Shown piece after piece: positions 41,515 to 50,804 of a DNA stretch of 64,000 nt (position 1 is the first letter of the stretch; the number at the start of each line of letters is the position of its first letter). The DNA comes from Haloarchaeobius amylolyticus (GTDB lineage: Archaea > Halobacteriota > Halobacteria > Halobacteriales > Natrialbaceae): contig NZ_JANHDH010000002.1 of assembly GCF_026616195.1 (NCBI RefSeq), forward strand, positions 496,001 through 560,000, given 5' to 3'. The translations under genes were made by a program, and so were the position numbers. Under the pieces are notes generated by a model. It ran no database searches, was not told the origin of the DNA, and saw only the letters and a program-made list of their open reading frames with translations.

Positions 41515-44064
41515 ATGGCTCCTGCGCCCGCTGCTGCCGCCCGACTGCGAGCGGACGCACTCGACGCGCGGGAGCACCTGCCGGACGGACAGGCCGGCGA
41601 CGTGGCACTCTCGCGCGTCCTCGTCTGTTGCTTCGCCGACGCGAGGGGCCGATTCCCCGGCGCTCTCGACTGGGGGGACCGCGACGGTCTGCCGGACCGC
41701 CTCGACGCCGCCTGGGCCGCCGTCGAGGACCGGGTCCCGACCGACCCGCTCCCACTCGACGCGTGGCCCGATGCGGCCGCACTCGCCGACGCCGTGGCGG
41801 CCCTCCGGACCGTCGGCGACACCGACGAGCCCCGGGACTTCGCGGCCATCGACCCGCGACACGTCGGCACGGTCCACGAGGCGGTCCTGGCCGACCGGCG
41901 CAAGGCCGCCGGCGCGTACTACACCCCGCTCCCGGTGGTCGCCTACGTGGTCGCCGAGACGGTCGGCCCCCTCGCCGAGGCGGTCGCGGCGGGCGAACGC
42001 GACCTGACCGACCTCGCGGTGCTGGACCCCGCGATGGGCTGTGGCCGCTTCCTCGTCGGCGCGGTCTGCGAGTTGCGGGACCGGCTGGCTGGCGAGTCTG
42101 GCGACGACCCGCAGACCCTCGTCGACGACCTCGTCGCGAACACCGTCTACGGCGTCGACCTCGACGCCAGGGCGGTCGACCTCGCGGTGCTGGTCTGCTG
42201 GCTCGCGACCGACGCCGGCCCGGCCGCCCTCGCCAGCCTCCGCCAGCACCTCGCCGTCGGCGACTCGCTCGTCGGCGCCGGCCCCGACGGCGCGTCCACC
42301 GAGCCATCGGCCGACAGCCGACCACCAGCCGACAGCCAGCCCCTCGACTGGCCAGCCACGTTCCCGGACGTGCTCGGGCCGGACGGGGCGACCGGCGAGC
42401 GCGGCCGGTTCGACGCCGCCATCGGGAACCCGCCCTACGTCCGCAGCCGGCACCTCCCGGCCGACCTGAAGACGTACCTCCGCGAGCACTACAGCACCGT
42501 CACCGGCGCGTTCGACCTCTACATCCCGTTCGTCGAGCGCTCGGGCGACCTCGCCGCGCACGTCGGGCTCGTCGTCCCGAACAAGTGGACGACCACCCGG
42601 TACGGCCGGCCCCTGCGCGACCAGTTGCTCGACCGCCACCGGCTCACCGAACTCGTGGACCTCTCCTCGCACGACGTGTTCCCCGACGCCAACGTCTACC
42701 CCCTCGTCCTGCGGTTCGCGGCCGACGCGGGCCCGACCGAGACCGTCACGGTCGCCCGGCCGGCGGCCGAGGCGACCATCACCGCCGCCGAGCGCGTGGC
42801 TGTCCCCAGAGCCGTCGTGGACCGCCTCGGCGACCGGGTGGTCCCGACCGACCTCTCCGCGGACGCCGCCGACCTCGTCGCCCGGCTCTCGGGGGCCGGC
42901 GACCGTCTCGGCGACCACGCGACGATGACGGAGGGCATCCACACCGGGAACGTCCGCGAGCGACTGCTCGTCGACGACCCCGGCCCCGACACCGAACCGG
43001 TCGTCGGCGGGGACGCCGTCACGCCCTACCTCGTGGACTGGGCCGGGCGCTACATCCGGTACGACCCGGGGCTCGTGGACGAGGCCGCGGGGGAGTACGC
43101 CGACCTCCGCGAGCCGGCCCTCTTCGAGGGCGAGAAACTGCTCGTCCCGGACGTGAGCGAGGGACCCGAGGCAGGCTACGACGACCACGACCGCTACGTC
43201 CTGAACTCCTGTTACGTCGTCCGGCCCCGCGATGGCTCGCCGTACTCGACCTGGGCGCTGCTCGGCCTCCTGAACGCGGGGCTCGTGGACTGGTACTTCC
43301 GGCAGGTCTACGGCGGCAGCCACGTCAGCGGCGGCTACCTCCGGTGCAAGCCCATGTTCCTCGGCGAGGTGCCACTCCCGGCGGCGCCGCCACCCGACGC
43401 CGTCGACCGACTCGCCGCGCTGGCCCGGCAGGCACACGACGCCCGGCGAGCGCGCCGCGACCTCGAGCCCGCGCTGGCGCTCTCGGTCGACGGCGCCCTC
43501 GCGGGAGACGACACCGACACACTCGCAGACCTCGGTGCGGTCGCGGTGGCGACCGGCCCGCTCGGGGCCACCACGCGCACCCACGACCGGCTTCGCATCG
43601 GCCGGGTCGCGGTCGAGCAGACCGACGAGGGCGTGGTGATCCTGGCGACGGCGCGGTACCGCCCCGACGAGCAGGACCCGGCGACCGACCTCGCACCCGA
43701 CAGCTGGGGGTACGTCGAGACCGACCTGCGCCCCGCGGTCCGGCTGGCGTGTGACGACCGCCTCGGCGCGCTCGTCGGCGCGGTCGTCTCGCAGGCGGTC
43801 GCGGGCGAGGGGAGCCCGGCCGGGTTCCGCCGCGAGGCCAGCAAGACGAACTCGCTCACGGACCGGCTGCTCGCGGTCCGGGTGCCCGACCCGGCCGCGG
43901 TCGCCGACGAACTCGACTCCTATCGCGAGACGACGCAGGAGGCCGCAGAGCTGGCGGCGACGATACGCGAGACCGACGCGAGAATCGACGAGGTGGTCGC
44001 GTCGCTGTTCGGGCTGTCGGTCGAGGAGAGTGAAATCGTCGCGCGGGCTGCCGAGGAGGACTAG
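41515..44064 (+). CDS. Eco57I-like DNA methyltransferase without visible nuclease domain
   Basis: 849 residues. Motif X is RRKAAGAYYTP (about 122-132), motif I LDPAMGCGRFLVG (about 168-180) and motif IV NPPYVRS (about 304-310). A TaqI-like target-recognition region follows (about 460-620, MTEGIHTGNV, ALLGLLNAGLVDWYF), and the C terminus ends in a helical coiled region. The first 120 residues are helical and carry no D-ExK nuclease motif that I can see. Adenine methylation is expected. No restriction subunit or phage-defence gene lies nearby and its composition matches its neighbours, so it may be a resident solitary methylase. It overlaps topA by 4 nt in convergent orientation. Confidence 0.85.
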   Translation: MAPAPAAAARLRADALDAREHLPDGQAGDVALSRVLVCCFADARGRFPGALDWGDRDGLPDRLDAAWAAVEDRVPTDPLPLDAWPDAAALADAVAALRTVGDTDEPRDFAAIDPRHVGTVHEAVLADRRKAAGAYYTPLPVVAYVVAETVGPLAEAVAAGERDLTDLAVLDPAMGCGRFLVGAVCELRDRLAGESGDDPQTLVDDLVANTVYGVDLDARAVDLAVLVCWLATDAGPAALASLRQHLAVGDSLVGAGPDGASTEPSADSRPPADSQPLDWPATFPDVLGPDGATGERGRFDAAIGNPPYVRSRHLPADLKTYLREHYSTVTGAFDLYIPFVERSGDLAAHVGLVVPNKWTTTRYGRPLRDQLLDRHRLTELVDLSSHDVFPDANVYPLVLRFAADAGPTETVTVARPAAEATITAAERVAVPRAVVDRLGDRVVPTDLSADAADLVARLSGAGDRLGDHATMTEGIHTGNVRERLLVDDPGPDTEPVVGGDAVTPYLVDWAGRYIRYDPGLVDEAAGEYADLREPALFEGEKLLVPDVSEGPEAGYDDHDRYVLNSCYVVRPRDGSPYSTWALLGLLNAGLVDWYFRQVYGGSHVSGGYLRCKPMFLGEVPLPAAPPPDAVDRLAALARQAHDARRARRDLEPALALSVDGALAGDDTDTLADLGAVAVATGPLGATTRTHDRLRIGRVAVEQTDEGVVILATARYRPDEQDPATDLAPDSWGYVETDLRPAVRLACDDRLGALVGAVVSQAVAGEGSPAGFRREASKTNSLTDRLLAVRVPDPAAVADELDSYRETTQEAAELAATIRETDARIDEVVASLFGLSVEESEIVARAAEED

Positions 44065-46556
44065 GCGTTCGCCTGCCAGCCGCGCACCCGGTCGGCGCTG
44101 ACGCCCTGGACCGCCCCGGCGACCTCGTCTGGGTCGGCCTCTTTCAGGTCGTCGACGCTCTCGATACCGGCCTCCTTGAGCTTCTCGGCGGTCTTCGCGC
44201 CGATGCCTTCCAGCGCCTCGAGGCCGGTCCCCGAGTCGCTCTCTCTGGCCTGGTACTCGCGGTAGTTGCAGATGGGACAGCCGAGTTCCCACGGGTCGCG
44301 GTCCGAGTCCTCGTACTCCACGTGGATGGAGAACGCGCCGTGTTCGTCACACACCTCGTCCTCGATGACGACGACGTTGCCGCGCCGGGGCAGGGGCACG
44401 GAGTAGTCGCAGTCGGGGTAGCGCGAACAGCCGACGAGTCGCGAGCCGTTCCGCAGGGTCTTCACGCGCAGTTCGCCATCGTGCTCCTCGTGGCATTCGG
44501 GACACGGCCCGACGGCGGGGCCCTCGCCCGCGGCGTCGGCCTTGCACATCGGGCAGCCGTGGACGAACGTCTGGCGGCCCGCGAGCATCTTCACCTCGTG
44601 CATCTCGTGCTCCTCGCAGGTCTCGTCCATGATGAGCGGCTTGCCCGTCGAGGGCAGCGGGAGCGTGAACTCGCAGTCGGGGTAGCCGTCACAGCCGACG
44701 AAGTACGAGCCGCGCCGGGAGCGCCGGACCAGCAGCTGGTGGCCGGACTCCGGGCAGGGGCCGAGTTGCTTGTCGGCCTTCAGGCTCTTCTGGAGGTGGT
44801 CGCCGATCTCCTCGCGGGAGTCGCGCAACTCGGCGAACACCTGTTCGAGCATCTCGCGGGACTCGTCGGTCACGTCCTCCAGCGAGACCTCGCCGGAGGC
44901 GATGCGGTCCATGTCCTTCTCCAGCTGGGCCGTCATGTCCTCGCTGACGATGTGGTCGGCGTAGTTCTCGGCGGCCTCGACGACGGCCTTCGCGAGCTGG
45001 GTCGGCCGCGGCGGGTCGCTCTCGACGTAGCCCCGGTCGTACAGTTTCTCCAGGGTCTCGTGGCGGGTCGCCTTCGTCCCGATGCCCATCTTCTCCATCG
45101 TCTCGATGAGCCGCGACTGGCCGTAGCGCCGCGGCGGCTGGGTCTGCTTGGCCTCGAACCGAACCTCGCCGATGGCGAGGTCCTCGCCGACGGACACGTC
45201 GGGGACGTGGTTCTCGGAGGTGTTGTAGTACGGGTAGACGGCGTGGTAGCCGGGGTCGACGAGGCGCTTCCCGTTGGCCTTCAGGGTGTGCTCGCCGATG
45301 TCGGCGACGACCTTGAGGTGCTCCCACTTCGCGGGCTCGGCACAGGTCGCGTAGAAGCGCCGGACCACGAGTTCGTACACCTCCCACTCGTCGTCGTCCA
45401 CGTCGCTGCCGCGGACCGGAATCTCGCCGGTCGGGTGGATGGGCGGGTGGTCGGTCGTCTCGTTCTCGCCGCGGGTCGGCTCGATGTCTTCGAGGTCGAG
45501 CAGGTCCTCGGCGGACTCGCCCAGTTCGGAGTGCCCGACGAAGTCGTCGAGCAGTTCCTCGGGGTCGAGGTCGTCCGGGTACACCGTGTTGTCCGTCCGC
45601 GGGTAGGTGATGTAGCCGGCGGTGTAGAGGTCCTCAGCGATGCTCATGGCGCGCTTGGCCGAGTAGCCAAGCGAACTGGCCGCGCGGATGAACTGCGTGG
45701 TGTTGAACGGCGCCGGGGGCGTGTCGGTCCGGGTGCGCCGGTCCACGTCGGAGACGGTGGCGGTGCTGGCCTCCTGCAGTTCCTCGTACACCGACTCCGC
45801 CGTCGCCTCGTCCCAGACGCGCTCGGCCTCGTTGCCGTCCTCGTCGAGGTAGTAGTACTGCGCCTCGAACTCCTCGTCGTCCTTCCCGAGGTCGGCGAAC
45901 AGCTCCCAGTAGTCCTCGGGGTCGAACGCCTCGATCTCGCGCTCGCGGTCGACGATGAGCTTCAGCGTCGGGGACTGGACGCGCCCGACCGAGATGAAGT
46001 CGTCACCGAGCTGGCGGGCGGCCAGCGAGAGGTACCTGGTGAGTGCCGCCCCCCACACGAGGTCGATGATCTGGCGGGCCTCGCCCGCCGCCGCGAGGTC
46101 GAAGTCGAGGTCGTCCGGGTTGTCGAACGCCTCCGTGACCTCGCGCTGGGTGATGGAGGAGAAGCGCACCCGGTCGATGGGCACGTCGTCGTTCACCTCG
46201 CGGACGAGTTCGTACGCCTCCTTCCCGATGAGTTCGCCCTCGCGGTCGTAGTCTGTCGCGATGGTGACGCGGTCGGCCTTGCGCGAGAGCAGGCGCAGCG
46301 TCGCGACGATGTTCTCCTTCGTCGGCGTCTTCTGGATGCTCGCGTCGATGAGCTCGTGTGGCTCCACGTCGCGCCAGTCGTTGTACTCTGGCGGGAAGTC
46401 CACGCCGACGACGTGGCCCGACAGGCCGACGCAGCGCTTGCCGCCCCACTTGTAGACGTTCACGCCGTTCTCGCGCTCGGCGCTGGCGGACTCGCCGCTC
46501 AGGATGTCGGCGATGCGTCGTGCCGCGTTGTCCTTCTCCGTGATTATCAGCTCCAT
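44061..46556 (-). CDS. topA: DNA topoisomerase I (type IA)
   Basis: 831 residues. The Toprim domain is MELIITEKDNAARRIADIL with DYDREGELIG (about 1-150). The catalytic Tyr is Y318 in AGYITYPRTDN. KMGIGTKATRHE is the type IA signature. The C-terminal region has three Cys4 zinc fingers (CPESGHQLL region, CPECHEEHDG region, CPICN) and a helix-hairpin-helix tail (ALEGIGAKTAEKLKEAGIESVDDL). It relaxes negative supercoils. The 3' end shares its stop codon sequence with the convergent methylase. Confidence 0.96.
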   Translation of the reverse strand: MELIITEKDNAARRIADILSGESASAERENGVNVYKWGGKRCVGLSGHVVGVDFPPEYNDWRDVEPHELIDASIQKTPTKENIVATLRLLSRKADRVTIATDYDREGELIGKEAYELVREVNDDVPIDRVRFSSITQREVTEAFDNPDDLDFDLAAAGEARQIIDLVWGAALTRYLSLAARQLGDDFISVGRVQSPTLKLIVDREREIEAFDPEDYWELFADLGKDDEEFEAQYYYLDEDGNEAERVWDEATAESVYEELQEASTATVSDVDRRTRTDTPPAPFNTTQFIRAASSLGYSAKRAMSIAEDLYTAGYITYPRTDNTVYPDDLDPEELLDDFVGHSELGESAEDLLDLEDIEPTRGENETTDHPPIHPTGEIPVRGSDVDDDEWEVYELVVRRFYATCAEPAKWEHLKVVADIGEHTLKANGKRLVDPGYHAVYPYYNTSENHVPDVSVGEDLAIGEVRFEAKQTQPPRRYGQSRLIETMEKMGIGTKATRHETLEKLYDRGYVESDPPRPTQLAKAVVEAAENYADHIVSEDMTAQLEKDMDRIASGEVSLEDVTDESREMLEQVFAELRDSREEIGDHLQKSLKADKQLGPCPESGHQLLVRRSRRGSYFVGCDGYPDCEFTLPLPSTGKPLIMDETCEEHEMHEVKMLAGRQTFVHGCPMCKADAAGEGPAVGPCPECHEEHDGELRVKTLRNGSRLVGCSRYPDCDYSVPLPRRGNVVVIEDEVCDEHGAFSIHVEYEDSDRDPWELGCPICNYREYQARESDSGTGLEALEGIGAKTAEKLKEAGIESVDDLKEADPDEVAGAVQGVSADRVRGWQANA

Positions 46557-46694
46557 GGGTCACCCCCGGCTCTCCGGTCGGTCATTGGCGGTGGATAGGT
46601 CGGAGGCCGTTCTAAAGGTTTCGGGGCCGAAAATCGAGAGACGGCGGCGGGACAAGGCGCACCTGCGCGCGGGAGCGAGCGACCGCGAGACGTG

Positions 46695-48266
46695 TCACCC
46701 TCGCTGGACCACGTCGACCCCGCGGACCTCGATGCACGCCCCGCCGGCCGCGCTCTCGGTCACCGTGACGGTCCAGTCGTGGGCGTCCGCGATGGACTCC
46801 ACGATGGCCAGCCCGAACCCGGAGCCGTCGGGCTGTGAGGAGTGGCCGTGGTCGAGCACCGTCTCCCGGCAGTCCGCCGGGATGCCCTGGCCGTCGTCGG
46901 CCACGAAGAAGCCGTCCTCGCCCTCGAAACAGCCGACGCGGACGGTCAGGAGGGGCTGGTCCCCGGCCTGCTCCCATCCTTCATCGGCCGATTCGTGCTC
47001 GACAGCGTCTCCGGCTCCGCCGGAGGCTCGTGGACCGCCATGTTCCACGGCGTCGTCAGATTCCATCTGACGGCCTGTCGAGCCGTGCTCGACAGCGTTG
47101 CGGAACAGGTTCTCCAGCAACTGCTGTGCCCGCCCCTCGTCGGCCCGGATGGCACAGTCGCCCTCGACCTCGAGTTCCGCGTCCGGCGTCTCGACGCTCG
47201 CCCACGCCCGGACCGCCAGCGACTCGAGGTCGCACAGGGCCAGCTGTTGCACCGCGGTCCCGTGCTGGGCCAGCGCGAGCAGGTCCTGGACGAGTTCGTC
47301 CATCCGGGCGAGCGCCTCCCGGACGTGCTCGATGCGCTCGACCTCGCCCGTCTCCGCGAGCAGGTCGGCGTGACTGGTCGCGACCGACAGGGGGTTCCGC
47401 AGGTCGTGGCTCACCACGCCCGCGAACGCCTCCAGGCGCTCGTTCTGGCGTTCGAGGCGTTCGCGACTGCGCTCCAGGGCTTCCTCGCGCTCGCGCTGTT
47501 CCGTGATGTCGGTGTAGATGGCGTACCCGAACCGGACGCCGTTCTCGTGGCGGTTCGGTACGTCTCGCAGGAGGAACTGGCGCTCCCCGTCGGCGGTCAG
47601 CCGGGTGACCTCGGCGTCGAGTGGCTCCCCACGAGCGACCTGCTGGTTCAGGTTGGCGGCCTCGTCGGTCCTGTCCTGGGGGACGACGAAGTCGTCGAGG
47701 GACTCGCCGCGGATAGCCGCTGTCGAGTGCCCGAACACTCGCTCGAACGCCGGGTTCACGTCGGTCACGTACGGTTCGTCGTCCTCGCGGAGTTCGTAGG
47801 CGACCGTCGGCTCCGGGATGTTGTCGAACAGCGCCTGGAAGCGCTCGCGCTCCTCGCGCAGGGCGCGCTCGCGCTCGGCCGCCTCGACGACCTTCTCGAC
47901 GCGGTTCACGAGGAGGTCGAACCGGTCCGGGCTGGCGTCCTTGCGGACGTAGTCGGTGACGCCCGCCGAGATGGCCTCGCTCGCCACGTCCTCCGAGCCC
48001 TTCCCGGTGAACATCACGAACGGGAGGTCCGGGTCGCGCTCACGGACCGCCGCGAACAGGGCGAGGCCGTCCATCGTCGGCATCCGGTAGTCGCTGACGA
48101 CGCAGTCCACGTCGTCCAGCACGTCGAGAGCAGCCTCGGGGTCCGTGGTCGGCTCGACGGTGACGTGGTCGTACTCGCGGGTGAGCGTCCGTCTGGTGAG
48201 TTCGAGAAACCCCTCGTCGTCGTCGACGTGGCAGACCCTGATCGGGCGCTGCCTCCCGGTCGGCAT
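46695..48266 (-). CDS. Hybrid sensor histidine kinase (receiver-PAS-HisKA-HATPase)
   Basis: 523 residues, soluble. It has an N-terminal receiver with the phospho-acceptor D59 in CVVSDYRMP, a PAS domain (about 143-255), a HisKA domain with H287 in VVSHDLRNPL and a HATPase with N-box LFRNAVEHG (388-395). The G boxes are DDGQGIP and SGFGLAIV. An unusual insert follows the N-box: the AVEH segment recurs at exactly 15-residue spacing (391, 406, 421). No output regulator gene is adjacent. The receiver-first layout is common in haloarchaea. Signal unknown. Confidence 0.9.
   Translation of the reverse strand: MPTGRQRPIRVCHVDDDEGFLELTRRTLTREYDHVTVEPTTDPEAALDVLDDVDCVVSDYRMPTMDGLALFAAVRERDPDLPFVMFTGKGSEDVASEAISAGVTDYVRKDASPDRFDLLVNRVEKVVEAAERERALREERERFQALFDNIPEPTVAYELREDDEPYVTDVNPAFERVFGHSTAAIRGESLDDFVVPQDRTDEAANLNQQVARGEPLDAEVTRLTADGERQFLLRDVPNRHENGVRFGYAIYTDITEQREREEALERSRERLERQNERLEAFAGVVSHDLRNPLSVATSHADLLAETGEVERIEHVREALARMDELVQDLLALAQHGTAVQQLALCDLESLAVRAWASVETPDAELEVEGDCAIRADEGRAQQLLENLFRNAVEHGSTGRQMESDDAVEHGGPRASGGAGDAVEHESADEGWEQAGDQPLLTVRVGCFEGEDGFFVADDGQGIPADCRETVLDHGHSSQPDGSGFGLAIVESIADAHDWTVTVTESAAGGACIEVRGVDVVQRG
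46962..47096 (-). repeat. Three in-frame 45-bp repeats in the kinase N-box loop
   Basis: The 15-mer CGTGCTCGACAGCGT occurs identically at 46994-47008 and 47084-47098, exactly 90 bp apart. A diverged copy (11 of 15 matches) lies midway at 47039-47053. The unit therefore repeats every 45 bp and is kept in frame within the histidine kinase. The outermost copy is the true N-box. Confidence 0.7.
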
Positions 48267-48344
48267 GGCTCTGAGGAAGTGGTGTACCCTGAAGAACGTG
48301 TCGGCCAGCCGAAAGCAGTTGGAGGGGGAGACAGTCAGGCCGCC

Positions 48345-49829
48345 CTACTCGTCCAGCGCGGCCCGGAGCTTCTGGTTGACGGTCCCGGGGTCCGCAGAGC
48401 CCTGGGTCTTCTGCATGACCTGGCCGACGAGGAAGTTCAGCGCGCCGTCCTCGCCGTCGTAGTAGTCCTCGACAGCGTCGGGATTCTCGTCGATGGCTTC
48501 CTGCACCGCGGTCGCGACCTCGTCCTCGCCGGTCTTGCCGAGGCCCTCGCGGTCGACGATGTCGTCCGGTGCATCGCCGTCGTCGAGCATGCTTCGGAGG
48601 ACTATCTCCTCGGCGTTCTTCGTCGTAATCTCGTCCTCGGCGACGAGTTCGACGAGCCGGGTGAACTCGTCGAGGCGGTGGGCCACGTCCGTGATGGCCA
48701 TGTCGCGGTAGTTGAGCTCGCCGAGGAGGTTGTCGGCGACCCACGTCGCGGCGAGGTCGGGGTCGAACTGCTCGGCGACGTCCTCGTAGAAGTCCGCGAC
48801 CTGCTTCGTGCTGGTGAGTTTGGAGGCGGATTCGCGGTCGAGACCGTACTCCTCCTGGAAGCGCTCGCGGCGGGCGTCCGGGAGTTCCGGGATGGCGATG
48901 CGCTCCTTCCAGTCCGAGACCTGCAGCGGCGGGAGGTCGGCCTCCTCGAAGTAGCGGTAGTCCTTCTCCTCCTCCTTCGAGCGCATCGAGACGGTGGTGC
49001 CGTGGGTCTCGTTGAAGTGGCGCGTCTCCTGGGCGACGGCCTTGCCGCGCTGGACCAGGTTCTTCTGGCGGTTGCGCTCGTAGGCCAGCGCCTTCTCGGC
49101 GCCCTTGTGGCTGGAGATGTTCTTGACCTCGGTGCGGTTCGCGTCCTCGAGGACCTCCTTCGAGATGCTGCCGTCGTCGGCGACCTCGTCGGCCGGGACG
49201 ATGGAGAGGTTGGCGTCCACGCGCAGGCTGCCGTCGCGCTGGCTGTCGAACACGCCCAGATATTCGAGGACCTCGGTGAGCTTCGCGAGGAAGGCCCGGG
49301 CCTCCTGCGGGCTGCGGAAGTCCGGCTCCGTGACGATCTCCATCAGGGGCGTGCCGGCGCGGTTGTAGTTGACCAGCGTGTAGTCCGCGTTGTCGATGTC
49401 GCCGCCGACGTGCTGGAGGCTGCCGGGGTCCTCCTCGAGGTGGGCGCGGCGGATGCGGATGTCCTTGCGCTCGCCCTCGACCGAGATCTCGAGCTCGCCG
49501 TCGCGACAGACCGGCTCGTCGTACTGGGTGATCTGGAAGTTCTTCGGCAGGTCGGGGTAGTAGTAGTTCTTCCGGTGGAACCGGGTCTCCTCGGGGATGT
49601 CGGCGTCGATGGCCTTGCCGACCTTCACGGCGGCCTCGACCGCGCCCTCGTTGAGGACGGGCAGGGCGCCCGGCAGACCGAGGCAGACGGGACAGACGTT
49701 CGTGTTCGGTTCCTCGGTCGGTTCCGTCGGACAGCCACAGAATATCTTGGTGTCCGTCTCCAGCTGGACGTGGACCTCCAGCCCGATGACGGCCGCGAGT
49801 TCGTCCGGCTGCACAGCCTGCGCAGTCAT
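48345..49829 (-). CDS. gatB: Asp-tRNA(Asn)/Glu-tRNA(Gln) amidotransferase subunit B
   Basis: 494 residues from the ATG at 49829. VIGLEVHVQLETDTKIFCGCPTE is the GatB start signature with metal-binding Cys residues (CGC, later CPVCLG). YYYPDLPKNFQITQYDEPV and DYNRAG-like VNYNRAGTPLMEIVTEPD are further hallmarks. The C-terminal tail is the YqeY-like tRNA-binding domain (QGSADPGTVNQKLRAAL). It supports ammonia transfer to Asp- or Glu-charged tRNA; gatA and gatC are not in the window. TATA-like CTTTAACCAC at 49851-49860 is 27 nt before the ATG. Confidence 0.96.
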   Translation of the reverse strand: MTAQAVQPDELAAVIGLEVHVQLETDTKIFCGCPTEPTEEPNTNVCPVCLGLPGALPVLNEGAVEAAVKVGKAIDADIPEETRFHRKNYYYPDLPKNFQITQYDEPVCRDGELEISVEGERKDIRIRRAHLEEDPGSLQHVGGDIDNADYTLVNYNRAGTPLMEIVTEPDFRSPQEARAFLAKLTEVLEYLGVFDSQRDGSLRVDANLSIVPADEVADDGSISKEVLEDANRTEVKNISSHKGAEKALAYERNRQKNLVQRGKAVAQETRHFNETHGTTVSMRSKEEEKDYRYFEEADLPPLQVSDWKERIAIPELPDARRERFQEEYGLDRESASKLTSTKQVADFYEDVAEQFDPDLAATWVADNLLGELNYRDMAITDVAHRLDEFTRLVELVAEDEITTKNAEEIVLRSMLDDGDAPDDIVDREGLGKTGEDEVATAVQEAIDENPDAVEDYYDGEDGALNFLVGQVMQKTQGSADPGTVNQKLRAALDE

Positions 49830-50288
49830 TGGCCGTGGATTCGGTGTGGGGTGGTTAAAGCGTGACGGGTTCCGTTCTGGGGGGTCGGTCGGTGTTCTCG
49901 AGTTGCGGGTGTTGATGGCCGGTTCGGTGTGTCTGGGAGTGCTGGTGGTGACTAGCAGTTCACTCGCGCTGGCGGCATGGAGACCGCCCCCGCACAGCAC
50001 CGCCCCGCACCACGCCCTCCCCAGCCGACTCTCTCCGTTTCGTTCCGTTGCACTCCACTTCACTCCGGTCGTCCCTCGCGCGCCCCTGCTCGCGGCCTCG
50101 CTGGCTCACGGGTCGTTCCTCCCCGTTCGCCTCGCGGCACTCCGTGCCGCGCTACTCGGCACACTCGCCAGCACGCGCCAGCCGGCTGTGGAGGCTCTTT
50201 CGCCCCGTCTCCGACTCCTCGAGATTCGACTCGAACCTCGACCCGAGGCGCGGTTTTTTGAACGGTCTCGGCGAACTGTCACCAGCTA
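49830..50288. other. 459-nt spacer of repetitive, non-coding character
   Basis: Open frames here encode basic Arg/Ser/Pro-rich products unlike haloarchaeal proteins, so I call no gene. It includes the gatB promoter (49851-49860), a perfect 8-bp hairpin CGCGGCAC/GTGCCGCG with a 3-nt loop at 50133-50151, and a stretch (50100-50130) whose complement resembles DNA in scpA. A T-run GGTTTTTTG at 50252-50260 may be the promoter of the following gene. Confidence 0.55.
50133..50151. terminator. GC-rich hairpin in the gatB upstream spacer
   Basis: CGCGGCAC (50133-50140), loop TCC, and GTGCCGCG (50144-50151) form a perfect stem. It lies between divergent genes, where no terminator is needed, so it may instead be part of the repetitive spacer element. 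Confidence 0.3.
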
Positions 50289-50696
50289 ATGAACCGCCGT
50301 CGATTCCTCCGCCGGGCGTCGGGCATCGGGACCTGCGTCGCGCTGTCGGGCTGTCTGGAGTTCGGGGACGACCAGCCGCCCACGCAGGGCCCCGACGACC
50401 TGCTGGTGACGAGTATCGGGGCACAGCCCGACGGCGGGAACGTGACCCTCGCGGTCGAGGTGTACGTCGACCGGTCGGCGCCGACCGAGTTGACGGTCGA
50501 GGGTGAGGTCGAGGTGGACGAGACGGCGGCCCGCGAGGCGCGGACGGTCCGGCTCTCGGGGGAGCGAAAGCGCCTGACACTGCAGTTGTTGTTCACGGAC
50601 GTCGCCTCGTACCCGAGCATCCCCGAGGACATCAGGGCGCGCGCCAGAGTCGGGTACGGCGAGGAGATGTCGGCGTGGTACGAGACGGCCATCTGA
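50289..50696 (+). CDS. Putative Tat lipoprotein, unknown function
   Basis: 135 residues. MNRRRFLRRASGIGTCVALSGCLEFGD has a twin-arginine motif and a lipobox (LSGC), so the mature protein should be lipid-anchored outside the cell. The 110-residue mature domain is beta-rich (NVTLAVEVYVDRSAPTELTVEGEVEV), similar in pattern to an immunoglobulin-like sandwich. Function unknown. The gene is followed by the smc cluster but has a separate promoter region. Confidence 0.72.
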   Translation: MNRRRFLRRASGIGTCVALSGCLEFGDDQPPTQGPDDLLVTSIGAQPDGGNVTLAVEVYVDRSAPTELTVEGEVEVDETAAREARTVRLSGERKRLTLQLLFTDVASYPSIPEDIRARARVGYGEEMSAWYETAI

Positions 50697-50804
50697 GTCA
50701 CAGGCCGGTCTCGGCACCGGGTTCGGCAGTCACGTTGGACGAATGTCAGGAAGCGGTCAGATGTCTGACGCAGGTTTATGGTTCCCGCCGCACGCGATGT
50801 AGGT

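Noticed and set aside
41449-44292. 947-residue open frame opposite the methylase
   Set aside because: The plus-strand frame carries clear methylase motifs. The antisense product is a low-complexity Gly/Val/Arg sequence.
49977-50506. Open frames in the gatB upstream spacer
   Set aside because: Arg/Ser/Pro-rich products with no acidic bias and no domain; sequence resembles dispersed spacer repeats.
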